Source: Cyanobacteriota bacterium (GTDB lineage: Bacteria > Cyanobacteriota > Cyanobacteriia > PCC-6307 > Cyanobiaceae). From it: a stretch of 51,121 nucleotides of DNA. Within the stretch, counting starts at the first letter, position 1. Each line of letters opens with the position of its first letter. The DNA is taken from the NCBI GenBank assembly GCA_026389285.1, contig JAPLID010000172.1, positions 1 through 51,121 on the forward strand. The letters are read 5' to 3'. The translations under genes were made by a program, and so were the position numbers. Positions 1-9,479 of the stretch are shown in pieces. The notes under the pieces were generated by a model, which saw only the letters and a list, made by a program, of their open reading frames with translations, was not told the DNA's origin and did no database searches.

Positions 1-178
1 CTAAGTGGATCGTTCATCTTGGTTTTCGTTGCGAGAAGAAGATTTTCATCTGGCTCACCTTCCGAAGGCTCGTCGTAAGAGCAATCTCTTCGGCCATCAG
101 TTGAGTCCATTATTGGCTTGATTGACCATGAACACGTTGGTAGTTAGATGATGGCAGTTAATTAGTGCGAATCTCATT

Positions 179-937
179 CTATTGTGCTCCAGTACTCAGC
201 ATGGTAACTGCAATCCAGAGCACGAGTCCCGTGATTACGAAACCACCTGTTGCCACTGTATTCAGCCAGAGCTTTTGAGCCCATGGTGCGGGGGCGTTTG
301 CGAGCCAGGCTGGTCTTTGGCCGATGGCGTACTGCCAGTCCACCTTGGCGGGAGCTCGCATGGCGGCTTTGTCCCTCCAGGCGCTGTCATAGCGGGGGGC
401 CTGCTGGTTGAAGGGCATGGTGCCCAAAGCTTGGCCCGCTAAAGTCCGTGATCTTTGATAGGGAATGGTATTGTATCCAAATGTATCCATGTATTCTTCT
501 GAATTGAGCAGTGTATCAATAAACGTTTGGAGACCATGTTGGGCGATCACGATTGAGTAGGCAAGTCGCTCACGGTTGCCATGTACAGGACGTCCCAAGA
601 CCCGGTTAACCACCTGCTCAACCATGCGGTAGTTGCTATTGCAGCGGTAGAAATCGTCGCGGAATTTGCGAGACAGTAGCAAACCACGAATGAAATCCCG
701 CATCGTGATCTGTCCGTTCCGCAGCTGCGACTCAAGCGCTGGATCACGATCCACTTTGAAGGCGTGAAAGAAGATCTGTTTGTAAGCCTCTTCAATTTGG
801 CTCTCTAAGTTTCCGCTGCTACTGAGCTGACCGCTTCCTGACTGGACTTCACGGCTGTCTTGTCCCTCGCCTACGAGAAAGCTGTTCACCCGCGCGTTCA
901 TGGTAAGCAGCTGTGTAGCAAGAAGCGGAAGGGCCAT
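179..937 (-). CDS. cpcL: Phycobilisome rod linker of CpcL (CpcG2-like) type with C-terminal hydrophobic segment
   Basis: 252 aa ORF; PBS linker domain motifs (IEEAYKQIFFHAFKVDRDPALESQLRNGQITMRDFIRGLLLSRKFRDDFY, RVLGRPVHGNRERLAYSIVIAQ, FGYNTIPYQRSRTLAGQ); ends in apparent TM segment GGFVITGLVLWIAVTMLSTGAQ instead of a second soluble domain. Confidence 0.88.
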   Translation of the reverse strand: MALPLLATQLLTMNARVNSFLVGEGQDSREVQSGSGQLSSSGNLESQIEEAYKQIFFHAFKVDRDPALESQLRNGQITMRDFIRGLLLSRKFRDDFYRCNSNYRMVEQVVNRVLGRPVHGNRERLAYSIVIAQHGLQTFIDTLLNSEEYMDTFGYNTIPYQRSRTLAGQALGTMPFNQQAPRYDSAWRDKAAMRAPAKVDWQYAIGQRPAWLANAPAPWAQKLWLNTVATGGFVITGLVLWIAVTMLSTGAQ

Positions 938-1220
938 CGGCGCACGAAATTTCTACTATTATCCAACTTTTTCAACCCGCATCAGATTTGACAAGATGAA
1001 TCTACATTAAGCTTCACCTCTGTTGATCTTTTCAGCCTACAGCCTCCTTAATTGTGGCTGCGTCTCGAAGGCTCGGGAGTCTGGGTGCAGCCACAACGAC
1101 GCAGCTGGGCAGCCCTTCAGCGGGCCCAGATTCGTGAGATGGTGTTTTCTTTGCTGGCCTGATCCAGTGCCTGGCCCAGCCTTGCTTGAGGGAATGGTCT
1201 CTCAAACAGTGAAAGGCACC

Positions 1221-1246
1221 AAAAAAAAGAGCCCCGAAAGGGGCTC
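1221..1246 (-). terminator. Rho-independent terminator downstream of cpcA
   Basis: Perfect inverted repeat GAGCCCC-gaaa-GGGGCTC (1229-1246) followed on the minus strand by a T8 tract (A8 at 1221-1228). Confidence 0.85.
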
Positions 1247-1287
1247 AAGGAAAGATCGATGCCGATAATAAAACGGCTGGTTTGGGA

Positions 1288-1776
1288 TCAGATGAGAGTA
1301 TTGATAGCGTAATCGATGTAGTTATTGGCGATGTTGCCGGGGTCTCCCGAAATACCGTGGTTGGCCTTGATGTAGTTGAGGGCCTCAACGTACCAAGAGG
1401 GTGAGAGTTCAAATGCGCGGTTGATCTCGTCGAGACCGGCGATCAGATACTCATCCATGGGGCCGGTGCCACCAGCGACGAGGCAGTAGGTGACCATGCG
1501 CAGGTAGTAACCGATGTCACGGGCGCACTTGTCTTTCCCACGCTGATCGGCAGCGTAGTTGTTGCCCTTCATCTGGGTGGTGTAGGGGAACTTGCTGTAC
1601 ACAGCTTGGGCAGCACCGTTTACCAGCGCATCAGCTTTGGCGTTGAGTGATTTCGCGGCCTCAAGAGCATTCTTGGCGCGCTCGAAGCGACCAAAGGCTG
1701 CGTTGTACTCAGTTTGGGACAGGAAGCGGCCCTGGGAATCAGCGGCGGCAACTGCCTCGGTGAGGGGGGTCTTCAT
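1288..1776 (-). CDS. cpcA: Phycocyanin alpha subunit
   Basis: 162 aa; [23 protein letters not shown]...[54 protein letters not shown]. Confidence 0.97.
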   Translation of the reverse strand: MKTPLTEAVAAADSQGRFLSQTEYNAAFGRFERAKNALEAAKSLNAKADALVNGAAQAVYSKFPYTTQMKGNNYAADQRGKDKCARDIGYYLRMVTYCLVAGGTGPMDEYLIAGLDEINRAFELSPSWYVEALNYIKANHGISGDPGNIANNYIDYAINTLI

Positions 1777-1842
1777 TATAGGGTGGCAGGGAGAAGTTGA
1801 ACTGAATTAGAAACTGAAAGACCGAAAGCTAATTTCAGTGAT

Positions 1843-2361
1843 TTAGCTGACTGCAGCTGCTGCGCGGTCGAAGTAGGTTCCCACTTCGGACATTAGGGCT
1901 GAGCAATCGCCGGAAGTGATGCCGTTGCGATCATTGGCGATCGAAATTGCAGCATCTTTCATGCTACGCACTCCTACAGCGACGGAAGCGCCAGGTACGC
2001 CGAGAGCGAGATATGTTTCACGTAAGCCATTAAGGCAACGGTCTTCAAGCACGGAAGCGTCGCCTGCAAAGATCGCGTACGTGATGTAGCGAAGGATAAT
2101 TTCCATATCGCGCAGGCAGGCAGCCATGCGGCGACTGGTGTAGGCGTTGCCGCCTGGGGAGGTCAAGGCAGGTTGCTGCTCGAATAAAGTGCGAGCAGCG
2201 TTAGTGACAATGGCGGATGCATTAGATGTGATCCGATTAACAGTGTCTAGTCGCTTGTTGCTCTCAGCCACCATCGATGCCAGAGCATCGATCTGGCCAG
2301 AACTGATGAATTCGCCGCGGGCATCAGCCTGGGCAACGACCTTGGTGAAGGCGTCGAACAT
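1843..2361 (-). CDS. cpcB: Phycocyanin beta subunit
   Basis: 172 aa; [27 protein letters not shown]...[45 protein letters not shown]. Confidence 0.97.
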   Translation of the reverse strand: MFDAFTKVVAQADARGEFISSGQIDALASMVAESNKRLDTVNRITSNASAIVTNAARTLFEQQPALTSPGGNAYTSRRMAACLRDMEIILRYITYAIFAGDASVLEDRCLNGLRETYLALGVPGASVAVGVRSMKDAAISIANDRNGITSGDCSALMSEVGTYFDRAAAAVS

Positions 2362-2749
2362 TGAGGTAGCTCCTGTTCTCGACCGGAGTCGGGAGGGTGG
2401 GTAAGGGGGTGAGGCGACCGGAGTGAAGAGCTTGCGCCCAATCGTCTGGGATCCTCGTGGCCAAACTGGAGCAACGGGGCGTGACCGAGGTCGTTGGTGA
2501 AGCGAAGGACGCTCGCATCACGTCGGCCGGAACGCTTTGTTGTATCCCGTTTGACCCTGCCATTGTTGATCGTGCCAGCGGCTGGATGTGGCTGGTGTAA
2601 CAAATGGTCATCGGCTTGGTAAAGCTCAGTGTTAGTAGCATCCTTTTTAGCCGGCGGACACGTCCTGGTCTCGCTACGGAAAAGGGCACTCTCTGGTCCC
2701 CTGGGTGCGGTTGGCTGTTGACACGCCAGGCGTAGGCCGACCTTTGGGT

Positions 2750-3840
2750 TCAGCCTTTGCCTTTGCCCTTGGCTTGCTTTGGTGCGGTGGTTGCCGCCGG
2801 GTTTTCGCCACCGCTCACGGCCATCTGCGTGAGCTTGCCACCCATGCGTAGGACCAGCCGCACGGTCTCTTCATCCGGTTGTAGTTGGAGCTGCGTGAAT
2901 CTTTTGGCACTTTGCACGAAGGGTTGGGGGGAAGGGGAGCGAGGGCGCCCTGTTGATGGGGGTGAGGCTATCGGGCGGCCGCTGCACCTGCTGCTGCAGC
3001 TCCAGCAGTTTGTTGAAGGGCACGAGCAGCACCTGGTGGCTGCGTTTTGCAGGCGGTAGTTGTTCAAGCCGTTGATCTCCTCCCGGAGGGTGTGCCCTTC
3101 TTCGCCGGAGCCCACGTCCTGACGGGTGAAACTGTCGCTGGAGACGGCACGGAAGACACTGCCCTTGGCGTTGGGGCTCACCACAGCCATCGGCTTTTCG
3201 GCGTGCGCCGAGGGGTTCAGGAGCGACTGGGTCTTGAGGGCATCGCCTCGTACCGAAGCACCGACGCCGCGGGCGAGTTGCAGCATGCAGGAGAACAGCA
3301 GGCCTTGCTGGCCGGCGGAATAATCCCAGCCGTGCAATCAAGGAACCATCTCATCGACAAAGCGATTCTAGTATTCGGCACTCTCGAGACAGGAAGCAAT
3401 CTCGGCGTTGTAGTCCTGTTCCTGCAGGATCGTGAAGAGGTCCAGCATCTCCGCCTTCTTCTTGGGAGCGCGACCGTGCAGATGTTTGAAGTTCAGCTTG
3501 ATCAAGCGATAGGAGTTGCAGTTCTCGAAGTACTTTCCCTTGTACAGACTGCTCTTGGCCACCTGACGCACCTACTCACTCACGCTCAGGTAGCCACGCT
3601 TGAAGAGAGACTCCGGCTCTACCAGCCGCTTGCTGGCCCTGAGGTTTATTGGTCGACGAGCATCTGCCTGTAGACCGCACGGATCAGGGCTGTCTTGTCG
3701 TTTTCAGCTGCGTTGGACCAGTTTTCCTTACTGCGGTCGCTTGCGAACCGTTCGTTGCCCAGATAGGCAGCGTTGGCGAGCGTCATGGGCGTGGGCCCGG
3801 GGAGATGGCGTTGGAGACAAGGCGATTCAGCAGCCTGCAT
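2750..3840 (-). pseudogene. Disrupted phycobilisome rod linker (PBS linker domain plus CpcD-like C-terminal domain)
   Basis: Collinear fragments: N-term LGNERFASDRSKENW...ALIRAVYRQMLVDQ (3646-3840); VRQVAKSSLYKGKYFENCNSYRLIKLNFKHLHGRAPKKKAEMLDLFTILQEQDYNAEIASCLESAEY (3368-3571); HGWDYSAGQQGLLFSCMLQLARG...SPNAKGSVFRAVSSDSFTRQDVGSGEE (2750-3337). In-frame stops at 3572-3574, 3368-3370 and 3338-3340; frameshifts before 3620 and around the CpcD-like part. Confidence 0.88.
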
Positions 3841-3999
3841 GTCTCATCCTGAGGCTGATAACCCGATCCGATGGGGCTGCCTTGGCCTCAGGACAAAGCT
3901 TCCGCAATCATTACAAAGCCTAGTCCGCCCGGCCCCTCCCCCTAGTCGTCGCCGGGCTGTGCCGATACCATCCCGCCAGAACCCTGGCGCCGTCTTGCC

Positions 4000-4410
4000 A
4001 TGACGTCTCAGCTCCAGCCTCCTGCCTGGTCCAATCGCCTGGCCGACCAGCTGCAGGTGCTTTCGGAGGTGGCTGAAAGCCTGGTTTATCGCTTGCTGGA
4101 TCTCGAAGAACGGCTGGTGGCTCAGGAGCGGCGGTTGCAGGAGCAGGAGGCGGATGCGGTGGATCCCCTGGTGGCCGAAGAGATGGAGCTTCGCCTGCTC
4201 GACACCGAGCAGCGCCTGGCCCGCATCGAGGGCCTGTTGGCACCTGGCGAGTGCGCCAGTGAAGGCCGCCAGCACCAGCCTCTGCACTTAGCGAGCCCCC
4301 ATGTCCAAGCGCTGGTGGGGGCTCGCCAGATGTCAGCACCTCGACCCATGGAGGAGGAGCCCTTCCTCGAAGAGGGCGAGCAACCCTTCATGGACGAACT
4401 GACCGCCTAG
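4000..4410 (+). CDS. Conserved-looking hypothetical protein with coiled-coil-like Glu/Arg-rich segment
   Basis: ATG-started 136 aa ORF, MTSQLQPPAWSNRLADQLQVLSEVAESLVYRLLDLEERLVAQERRLQEQEADAV...; coding-like composition. Confidence 0.6.
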   Translation: MTSQLQPPAWSNRLADQLQVLSEVAESLVYRLLDLEERLVAQERRLQEQEADAVDPLVAEEMELRLLDTEQRLARIEGLLAPGECASEGRQHQPLHLASPHVQALVGARQMSAPRPMEEEPFLEEGEQPFMDELTA

Positions 4411-4750
4411 GAGCCGGCCGTGCTCAGCATGGTGGCCGCTATGTAGATCACCATGCCGGTGAGCACGAAGCTGCCGGTGGTCTCCAGTCCCCGCCAGAGC
4501 CTGCGGGCCATCGCCTCGCGCCAGTAGCGGTCGTAGCGTGGGGCCTGCTGGTTGAAGGGCAGTGTGCTCCCTGGGTCTGGCCGGCCAGCACCCTGGAGTG
4601 CTGGTAAGCCACGGTGTCGTAGCCGAAGTTGTTGAGATATTTGTCCGCATTAAGCAGATGGTCGATCAGGCCGCCGAGGCCCTGCTGGGCGATCAGGATC
4701 GAGAGGGCAATCCGCTCCTGGCTGCCATGCACCGGCCGACCCAGAGCCTG
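4407..4750 (-). pseudogene. 5'-truncated, frameshifted remnant of a second cpcL-type linker
   Basis: ALGRPVHGSQERIALSILIAQQGLGGLIDHLLNADKYLNNFGYDTVAYQHSRVLAGQTQG then, after a frameshift near 4560, LPFNQQAPRYDRYWREAMARRLWRGLETTGSFVLTGMVIYIAATMLSTAGS*; aligns collinearly with the C-terminal half of the intact CpcL at 179-937. Confidence 0.85.
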
Positions 4751-4752
4751 GG

Positions 4753-5364
4753 TCAGCTTGCGGACTCTTCAAGGGTGTCGAGCCAGGGGGCTGGGATCTC
4801 CTGGCTGTAGTCGTCGGTGCGCTCGAACTCAAAGGGGCCAGCCAGGGACCCCCAGAGCCGTTCATGGGTCTGGGGGTCGTGGCCGCGATCGATGGTTCGC
4901 ATGCCGCGGTGATCGAGCTCGAAGCTGCTGACCAGGTAGGCCGTGGCCCCTTTGCGCTCGACCAGGCAGCGGCAGCCGGGCTCCACCTCGCCGATGAAGC
5001 CGTCGCCCTGTTCGCGCACCACATAGGTGCAACCCTCCAGGGGGCGCAGGTCGTTGGAGTGGATGGTGTCCCGCTTGGCGGGATCGTCCACGGCGCCCCA
5101 GAAGCGCTGATCGCCTTGCAGGGACTGGTTGTGGATGATCAGGCCACCATCGCGCCGTTCGGCCCGCAGCACCCGGATGCGATAGGGCGCCGCCGGGTTG
5201 ATCGCGTACGACTGCTCCAGCAGCAACGATCCCGGTGGTAGCTGCGGCAGGGGCCGGAACTTCACCAGGATGTGGGCGTAGAGGGGGGGATTCTCAAAGG
5301 CTTGGGCCTGGTTGCTGAAGCCGGAACTCAGCATCCGGACCAGGCGGGTGAGGGAGCTGCTCAT
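4753..5364 (-). CDS. cpcT: CpcT/CpeT-type phycobiliprotein chromophore lyase
   Basis: 203 aa; LTRLVRMLSSGFSNQAQAFENPPLYAHILVKFRPLP...LLEQSYAINPAAPYRIRVLR...EGCTYVVREQGDGFIGEVEPGCRCLVERKGATAYLVSSFEL. Confidence 0.88.
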   Translation of the reverse strand: MSSSLTRLVRMLSSGFSNQAQAFENPPLYAHILVKFRPLPQLPPGSLLLEQSYAINPAAPYRIRVLRAERRDGGLIIHNQSLQGDQRFWGAVDDPAKRDTIHSNDLRPLEGCTYVVREQGDGFIGEVEPGCRCLVERKGATAYLVSSFELDHRGMRTIDRGHDPQTHERLWGSLAGPFEFERTDDYSQEIPAPWLDTLEESAS

Positions 5365-5373
5365 GGCCAGAAA

Positions 5374-5607
5374 TCAGAGACCGAGAAGTCGCAGGCGGAA
5401 CTCCGCCACCTGGCGTGCCTGGCCTGGGTCATCCAGGCAAAAGGGATGGTCCGCCACACAGGTGAGGATCAGCTCGAGTTTGTCAGCGGAACTGAGCCCA
5501 TGGCCGGGCTCACGGCGTGCATGCTCTTGCCAGGCCTTATCAAAGGCCTGAGCAAAGCTGTCGGCGTTGTTGAAGGTGCGATCGGTGAACGGTTGCGGCT
5601 GTTGCAT
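5374..5607 (-). CDS. Small hypothetical protein
   Basis: 77 aa from ATG at 5607 (MQQPQPFTDRTFNNADSFAQAFDKAWQEHARREPGHGLSSADKLELILTC...); the longer ORF call runs backwards through the tRNA. Confidence 0.6.
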   Translation of the reverse strand: MQQPQPFTDRTFNNADSFAQAFDKAWQEHARREPGHGLSSADKLELILTCVADHPFCLDDPGQARQVAEFRLRLLGL

Positions 5608-5630
5608 GGGGATGAATGCCGCTTGTCTAA

Positions 5631-5703
5631 TGCCAGGACCCAGATTTGAACTGGGGACACGGCGATTTTCAATCGCCTGCTCTACCAACTGAGCTATCCC
5701 GGC
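5631..5703 (-). tRNA. tRNA-Phe (anticodon GAA)
   Basis: Minus strand GCCGGGATAGCTCAGTTGGTAGAGCAGGCGATTGAAAATCGCCGTGTCCCCAGTTCAAATCTGGGTCCTGGCA; full cloverleaf, 7-bp acceptor stem, anticodon loop TTGAAAA, no encoded CCA. Confidence 0.95.
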
Positions 5704-5739
5704 TTGTCGCCGTGGCAGTACCTCTGCCACCACTTGATC

Positions 5740-6429
5740 TTAGATCACGGACCCCTGGCTTCCCGTGCGAGGCGGCGTGCGGGCCAGGCAGATGATGCCC
5801 AGCACCGGCCAGCCCGCCGCCTTCAGGCAAAGGGCGCCGTTGAGGGCGGTGGCGCCCGTGGTGAGGATGTCGTCGACGATCAGCACAGGCCGCCGCCGCC
5901 GGCGCTCGCCCGCAGGCGGGCAGCGGAAGGCACCCTCCTGGTTGGCCAGTCTCAGCCGGCGATCGAGATGGTGCTGGCCCAGTACCGGATGGGAGCGCTC
6001 CAGCAGTGCGACATGCCGCAGCCCCAGCTGCCTGGCCAGGCCGTTGCAGATCTGCGGCGGAAGGGGGTTGCCGCGCCGTTTCCAGCTGGGAATCGGCACC
6101 AGTAGCGGCGCGGGGCCGGTGCGGGGCGCCGCCACGGCCTCCAGGCTGGGTTGCAGAGGCCTGAGCAGGGCCGCGATCAGCTCCGGCCGTGGACGGTGCT
6201 TCAACTCGAGCAGCACGTCCCGCAGGCCGCCGCCATAACTGCCGCTGCTCCACCAGGTCAGGGGCTGCTGGCCCTTGAGGCCTTCGGGCGGCAGCTGCAG
6301 ACGCTGCTCACAGGCCAGGCAGAAGGCCGTGCCGGTGGTTTCCGACAGGGGAGGCAACTTGCGGCAGAGCGGGCAGGGCGTACCCAGCAGCCAGGCCAGC
6401 GGCCATGCCGACAGGCCGCGTTCCAGCAC
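5740..6429 (-). CDS. ComF family / phosphoribosyltransferase-like protein
   Basis: CPLCRK...CLACEQRL zinc-finger-like N-terminus and PRPP motif VLIVDDILTTGATALNGA. Confidence 0.85.
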   Translation of the reverse strand: MLERGLSAWPLAWLLGTPCPLCRKLPPLSETTGTAFCLACEQRLQLPPEGLKGQQPLTWWSSGSYGGGLRDVLLELKHRPRPELIAALLRPLQPSLEAVAAPRTGPAPLLVPIPSWKRRGNPLPPQICNGLARQLGLRHVALLERSHPVLGQHHLDRRLRLANQEGAFRCPPAGERRRRRPVLIVDDILTTGATALNGALCLKAAGWPVLGIICLARTPPRTGSQGSVI

Positions 6430-6489
6430 CGCAGGGAGGGGGAATGGCTTCAGAGCGGGATCCGCCGGTGGCGGCTGAGAGCGACTCCC

Positions 6490-6762
6490 TCAAGGGTTCC
6501 CGGGCAGCGACCGGAGCATGCTCACCAGGGTGCGATGGGCATCCTCGCTGTCGCAGAGGGTGTGGTCGAAGGGCACTTCCACGGCGGCGCCATCCACTTC
6601 GATCCGCATCGCTTCGGGGGCCACGGTGAGCATGCGGGCGTTCTGGGCGCCGCTCAGGCCGCCGTAGTGGCGGGCGAAGGCGAGCACCGCGGCGGCGTGG
6701 TCGTCGTTCATGTGTTTGCAGATCCGATCGCTTACGGCAGGGGTCAGGGGATCGGCGCTCAT
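6490..6762 (-). CDS. DUF2470-type protein
   Basis: 90 aa; VSDRICKHMNDDHAAAVLAFARHYGGL...MRIEVDGAAVEVPFD. Confidence 0.8.
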   Translation of the reverse strand: MSADPLTPAVSDRICKHMNDDHAAAVLAFARHYGGLSGAQNARMLTVAPEAMRIEVDGAAVEVPFDHTLCDSEDAHRTLVSMLRSLPGNP

Positions 6763-6793
6763 GAGGGCAGGGCGTGTTTGGGTGATTCTGAAC

Positions 6794-6913
6794 TCAGGCG
6801 GCGCCGAACCGTTGCCATAGCAACAGGCCCAGGCGGATGGCGCTGAAACTGACGTAGCCCGCCAGCACCACGAACAGCGCCATCGAGAGGATGGTCTGGA
6901 GACGTTGATTCAT
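6794..6913 (-). CDS. Small single-TM hypothetical protein
   Basis: 39 aa [39 protein letters not shown]; start overlaps the upstream gene stop (ATGA). Confidence 0.6.
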   Translation of the reverse strand: MNQRLQTILSMALFVVLAGYVSFSAIRLGLLLWQRFGAA

Positions 6914-8214
6914 CCGAGGGTTGCGGCTGATGGCTCCATCCTGGCCTGGGCCCGCAGGGCCAGCTGGGCCATGCCCATGGCGGCCGTGAGGTGAGGGCGG
7001 TTGAGCACCGGTACGCCGAGAGCTCTCTGGCGCAGCTGGCGCCACTGCGGATTGTGGGCGCCGCCGCCCAGGGTGATCACCCGGCGCAGAGCTGGGGCGC
7101 CCAAGGACCGCAGACGACGCCAGCCCTGCACCTCGATGGCGGTTAGACCCTCCAGCAGGGCCTGCAGGTAGAGCGCATCGCTGACCGGCCGCGGCTCCAG
7201 TCGCGGCTCCAGGGCCGGGTCATCCACCGGAAAGCGCTCGCCGGCGGCAGGCAGCGGCAGCAGATCGAGGCCGGTGGGCCGTTCGGGGTCGATCTGGCGG
7301 CTCAGCTCCGTGATCTGGGCATCGCTGAAGAAACGGCTCAGCACCCCCGCACCGGCGTTGGACGCTCCCCCTGCGAGCCAGCGGCCGTCGATTCGATGGC
7401 AACTGATGCCGGAAGCGTTGATCGGCGCTGCTGTGAATTGTTTCAACACCACAGTGGTACCCAGCACGGTGACGCCATCCCCCTCCTGGGGATCGGCGGC
7501 CAGGAAGGCCGCGTTGGCATCGGTGCTGCCGGTCACCACCAGGCAGTCACGGGGGAGGCCCAGGGCCGCGGCGCTGTTTGCAGCTAGCGGGCCCAGCACC
7601 GTGCCGCTGGCCCGGATCGCGGGCAATGCCTGCGCCCACGGCTGGTCGGCCAGGCTGCCGGCCCACCGGCTGCGCTCCAGATTCCAGCCGAGCCTGAGAT
7701 TGTTGCCCTCTTCTCCCCAGCGCCAGTCCGCCAGCAGCCAGCCCATCAGCCAGTCGGCCTGGTGGCGCAGCAGCAGTTCCGGACCCTCACTGCACTGGGT
7801 CGCCTGGTGCAGCAGTTGCAGGGCCCTTGCCAGGCTGCCGGAGGCACTGGCCGCCGGGCTGGTGTGATCGCCGCAGATCTGGTGGGCTCTTTCTCGCTGC
7901 TCCGGGCAGGCCCGCTGGTAGGGCAGGGACTGTCCAAGAGCTCCGGGCAGCAGGCTGCCGTCGGGGCGGCAGAGCAGCAGCGTGCCCGAGGTGCCATCGA
8001 TCGCGATGGCACCCACGCGCTGGCGCAGCTCGGCTGGCAGCTGCTGGGCCAGGGCGATCAGGCCCAGGCGCCAGGCCTCGGGATCGTTGAACGATCCGGG
8101 GTAGGGGCCGCTGGTCTCGATCAGCAGCCTGGCTTGTCCATCGCCGCCGGCTTCCGCCAGGGCAAGGCGCAGGCCGCTGGTGCCGAGATCAAGCCCCAGC
8201 GCCAGCGGTGACAC
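6910..8214 (-). CDS. FGGY-family carbohydrate kinase
   Basis: [18 protein letters not shown]...[15 protein letters not shown]...[14 protein letters not shown]...[28 protein letters not shown] start at 8214 chosen. Confidence 0.85.
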   Translation of the reverse strand: MSPLALGLDLGTSGLRLALAEAGGDGQARLLIETSGPYPGSFNDPEAWRLGLIALAQQLPAELRQRVGAIAIDGTSGTLLLCRPDGSLLPGALGQSLPYQRACPEQRERAHQICGDHTSPAASASGSLARALQLLHQATQCSEGPELLLRHQADWLMGWLLADWRWGEEGNNLRLGWNLERSRWAGSLADQPWAQALPAIRASGTVLGPLAANSAAALGLPRDCLVVTGSTDANAAFLAADPQEGDGVTVLGTTVVLKQFTAAPINASGISCHRIDGRWLAGGASNAGAGVLSRFFSDAQITELSRQIDPERPTGLDLLPLPAAGERFPVDDPALEPRLEPRPVSDALYLQALLEGLTAIEVQGWRRLRSLGAPALRRVITLGGGAHNPQWRQLRQRALGVPVLNRPHLTAAMGMAQLALRAQARMEPSAATLG

Positions 8215-9448
8215 GGCCGGCCGTGGCCTGCTGCAGGGTGGCGGCGATGGCCGCCACGTTTTCCCAGGGAAGATCCAGGTCCCGGCGGCCGCAGTGGCCG
8301 TAGGCGGCCACATCCTGATAGAAGCGCCCGCCCCGTTGCTGGGGCAGCTGGCGCAGGCCGAAGATTTCGATGATCGCGCCGGGGCGCAGATCGAAGTGCT
8401 CCTGGACCAGGGCGGTAAGGTCGGAGTTGTCCAGGCTGCCGGTGCCGAAACTCTCTACCAGGATGCTGATGGGCCTGGCCACACCGATCGCGTAGCTCAG
8501 CTGCACCTCGACCTTGCGGGCCAGCCCGGCGGCGACCAGGGCCTTGGCCACGAAGCGGGCGGCATAGGCGGCCGAGCGATCCACCTTGGTGGGATCTTTG
8601 CCGGAGAAAGCACCCCCGCCATGGCGGGCGTAGCCGCCGTAGGTGTCGACGATGATCTTGCGGCCGGTCAGGCCCGCATCCCCCTGGGGACCGCCGACGA
8701 CGAACTTGCCGGTGGGATTGACCAGGAAGCGGGTGGTGCCGCGATCCGGCTTGAGGTTGAGATCGGCGGTGGAGGGTTCGACCACGTGGCTCCAGAGGTC
8801 GGTGGCAATGCGTTCCCGCAGTCCTTTCTCGTCGCTGATGCCGTCGATCTCGGCGATGTGCTGGGTGGAGATCAGAATCGTGTCGATCGCCACGGGCACG
8901 TCGTTTTCGTAGACGACGCTGACCTGGGTCTTGCCATCGGGCAGCAGGTAGGGGAGGGTGCCCTCGTGGCGCACCTGGGCCAGTCGACGTGCCAGGCGGT
9001 GGGCCAGGCTGATCGGCAGGGGCATCAATTCTGGGGTCTCATTGCAGGCGTAGCCGAACATGATCCCCTGGTCGCCGGCGCCGATCTTGTCGAGGGGATC
9101 GCCGTCGTGGTCATCTGCTTCATCGACGCCCTGGGCGATGTCGGGAGACTGCTGGTCGAGGGCGATTAGCACGGCGCAACTCCGGGCATCAAAGCCGCCA
9201 GCGCGGGCGCCGCTGTAGCCGATTTCTTCGATCACGCCCCGCACCAGCGTGTTGAAGTCGACCCGTGCCGTGGTGGTCACCTCACCGGTGATCAGGCACA
9301 GGCCCGTGTTGACCAAGGTCTCGCAGGCCACGCGGCTGGAGGGATCCTGGGCGAGCAGGGCATCGAGTACGGCATCACTCACCTGATCGCAAATCTTGTC
9401 GGGATGCCCTTCTGTGACCGATTCCGAGGTGAAGACGTAACGGCTCAT
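8189..9448 (-). CDS. metK: S-adenosylmethionine synthetase
   Basis: [30 protein letters not shown]...[28 protein letters not shown]...[25 protein letters not shown]. Confidence 0.97.
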   Translation of the reverse strand: MSRYVFTSESVTEGHPDKICDQVSDAVLDALLAQDPSSRVACETLVNTGLCLITGEVTTTARVDFNTLVRGVIEEIGYSGARAGGFDARSCAVLIALDQQSPDIAQGVDEADDHDGDPLDKIGAGDQGIMFGYACNETPELMPLPISLAHRLARRLAQVRHEGTLPYLLPDGKTQVSVVYENDVPVAIDTILISTQHIAEIDGISDEKGLRERIATDLWSHVVEPSTADLNLKPDRGTTRFLVNPTGKFVVGGPQGDAGLTGRKIIVDTYGGYARHGGGAFSGKDPTKVDRSAAYAARFVAKALVAAGLARKVEVQLSYAIGVARPISILVESFGTGSLDNSDLTALVQEHFDLRPGAIIEIFGLRQLPQQRGGRFYQDVAAYGHCGRRDLDLPWENVAAIAATLQQATAGRVTAGAGA

Positions 9449-9479
9449 GCCTGTTAACACTCTAAAACTGCTGCTGAGC

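Noticed and set aside
2757-3673. Plus-strand ORFs (2757-3059, 3047-3673) over the linker pseudogene
   Set aside because: They run antisense to the recognisable linker fragments and show no family features of their own.
5608-5733. N-terminal extension of the 5374-5733 ORF (RQAGIAQLVEQAIENRRVPSSNLGPG)
   Set aside because: Classic spurious translation through a tRNA; the sequence is tRNA-Phe at 5631-5703.
8180-9169. 329-aa plus-strand ORF
   Set aside because: Antisense to metK, whose identity is unambiguous.
9449-9479. SAM riboswitch upstream of metK
   Set aside because: Only about 30 bp separate metK from the upstream HAD gene, too short for a SAM riboswitch aptamer.
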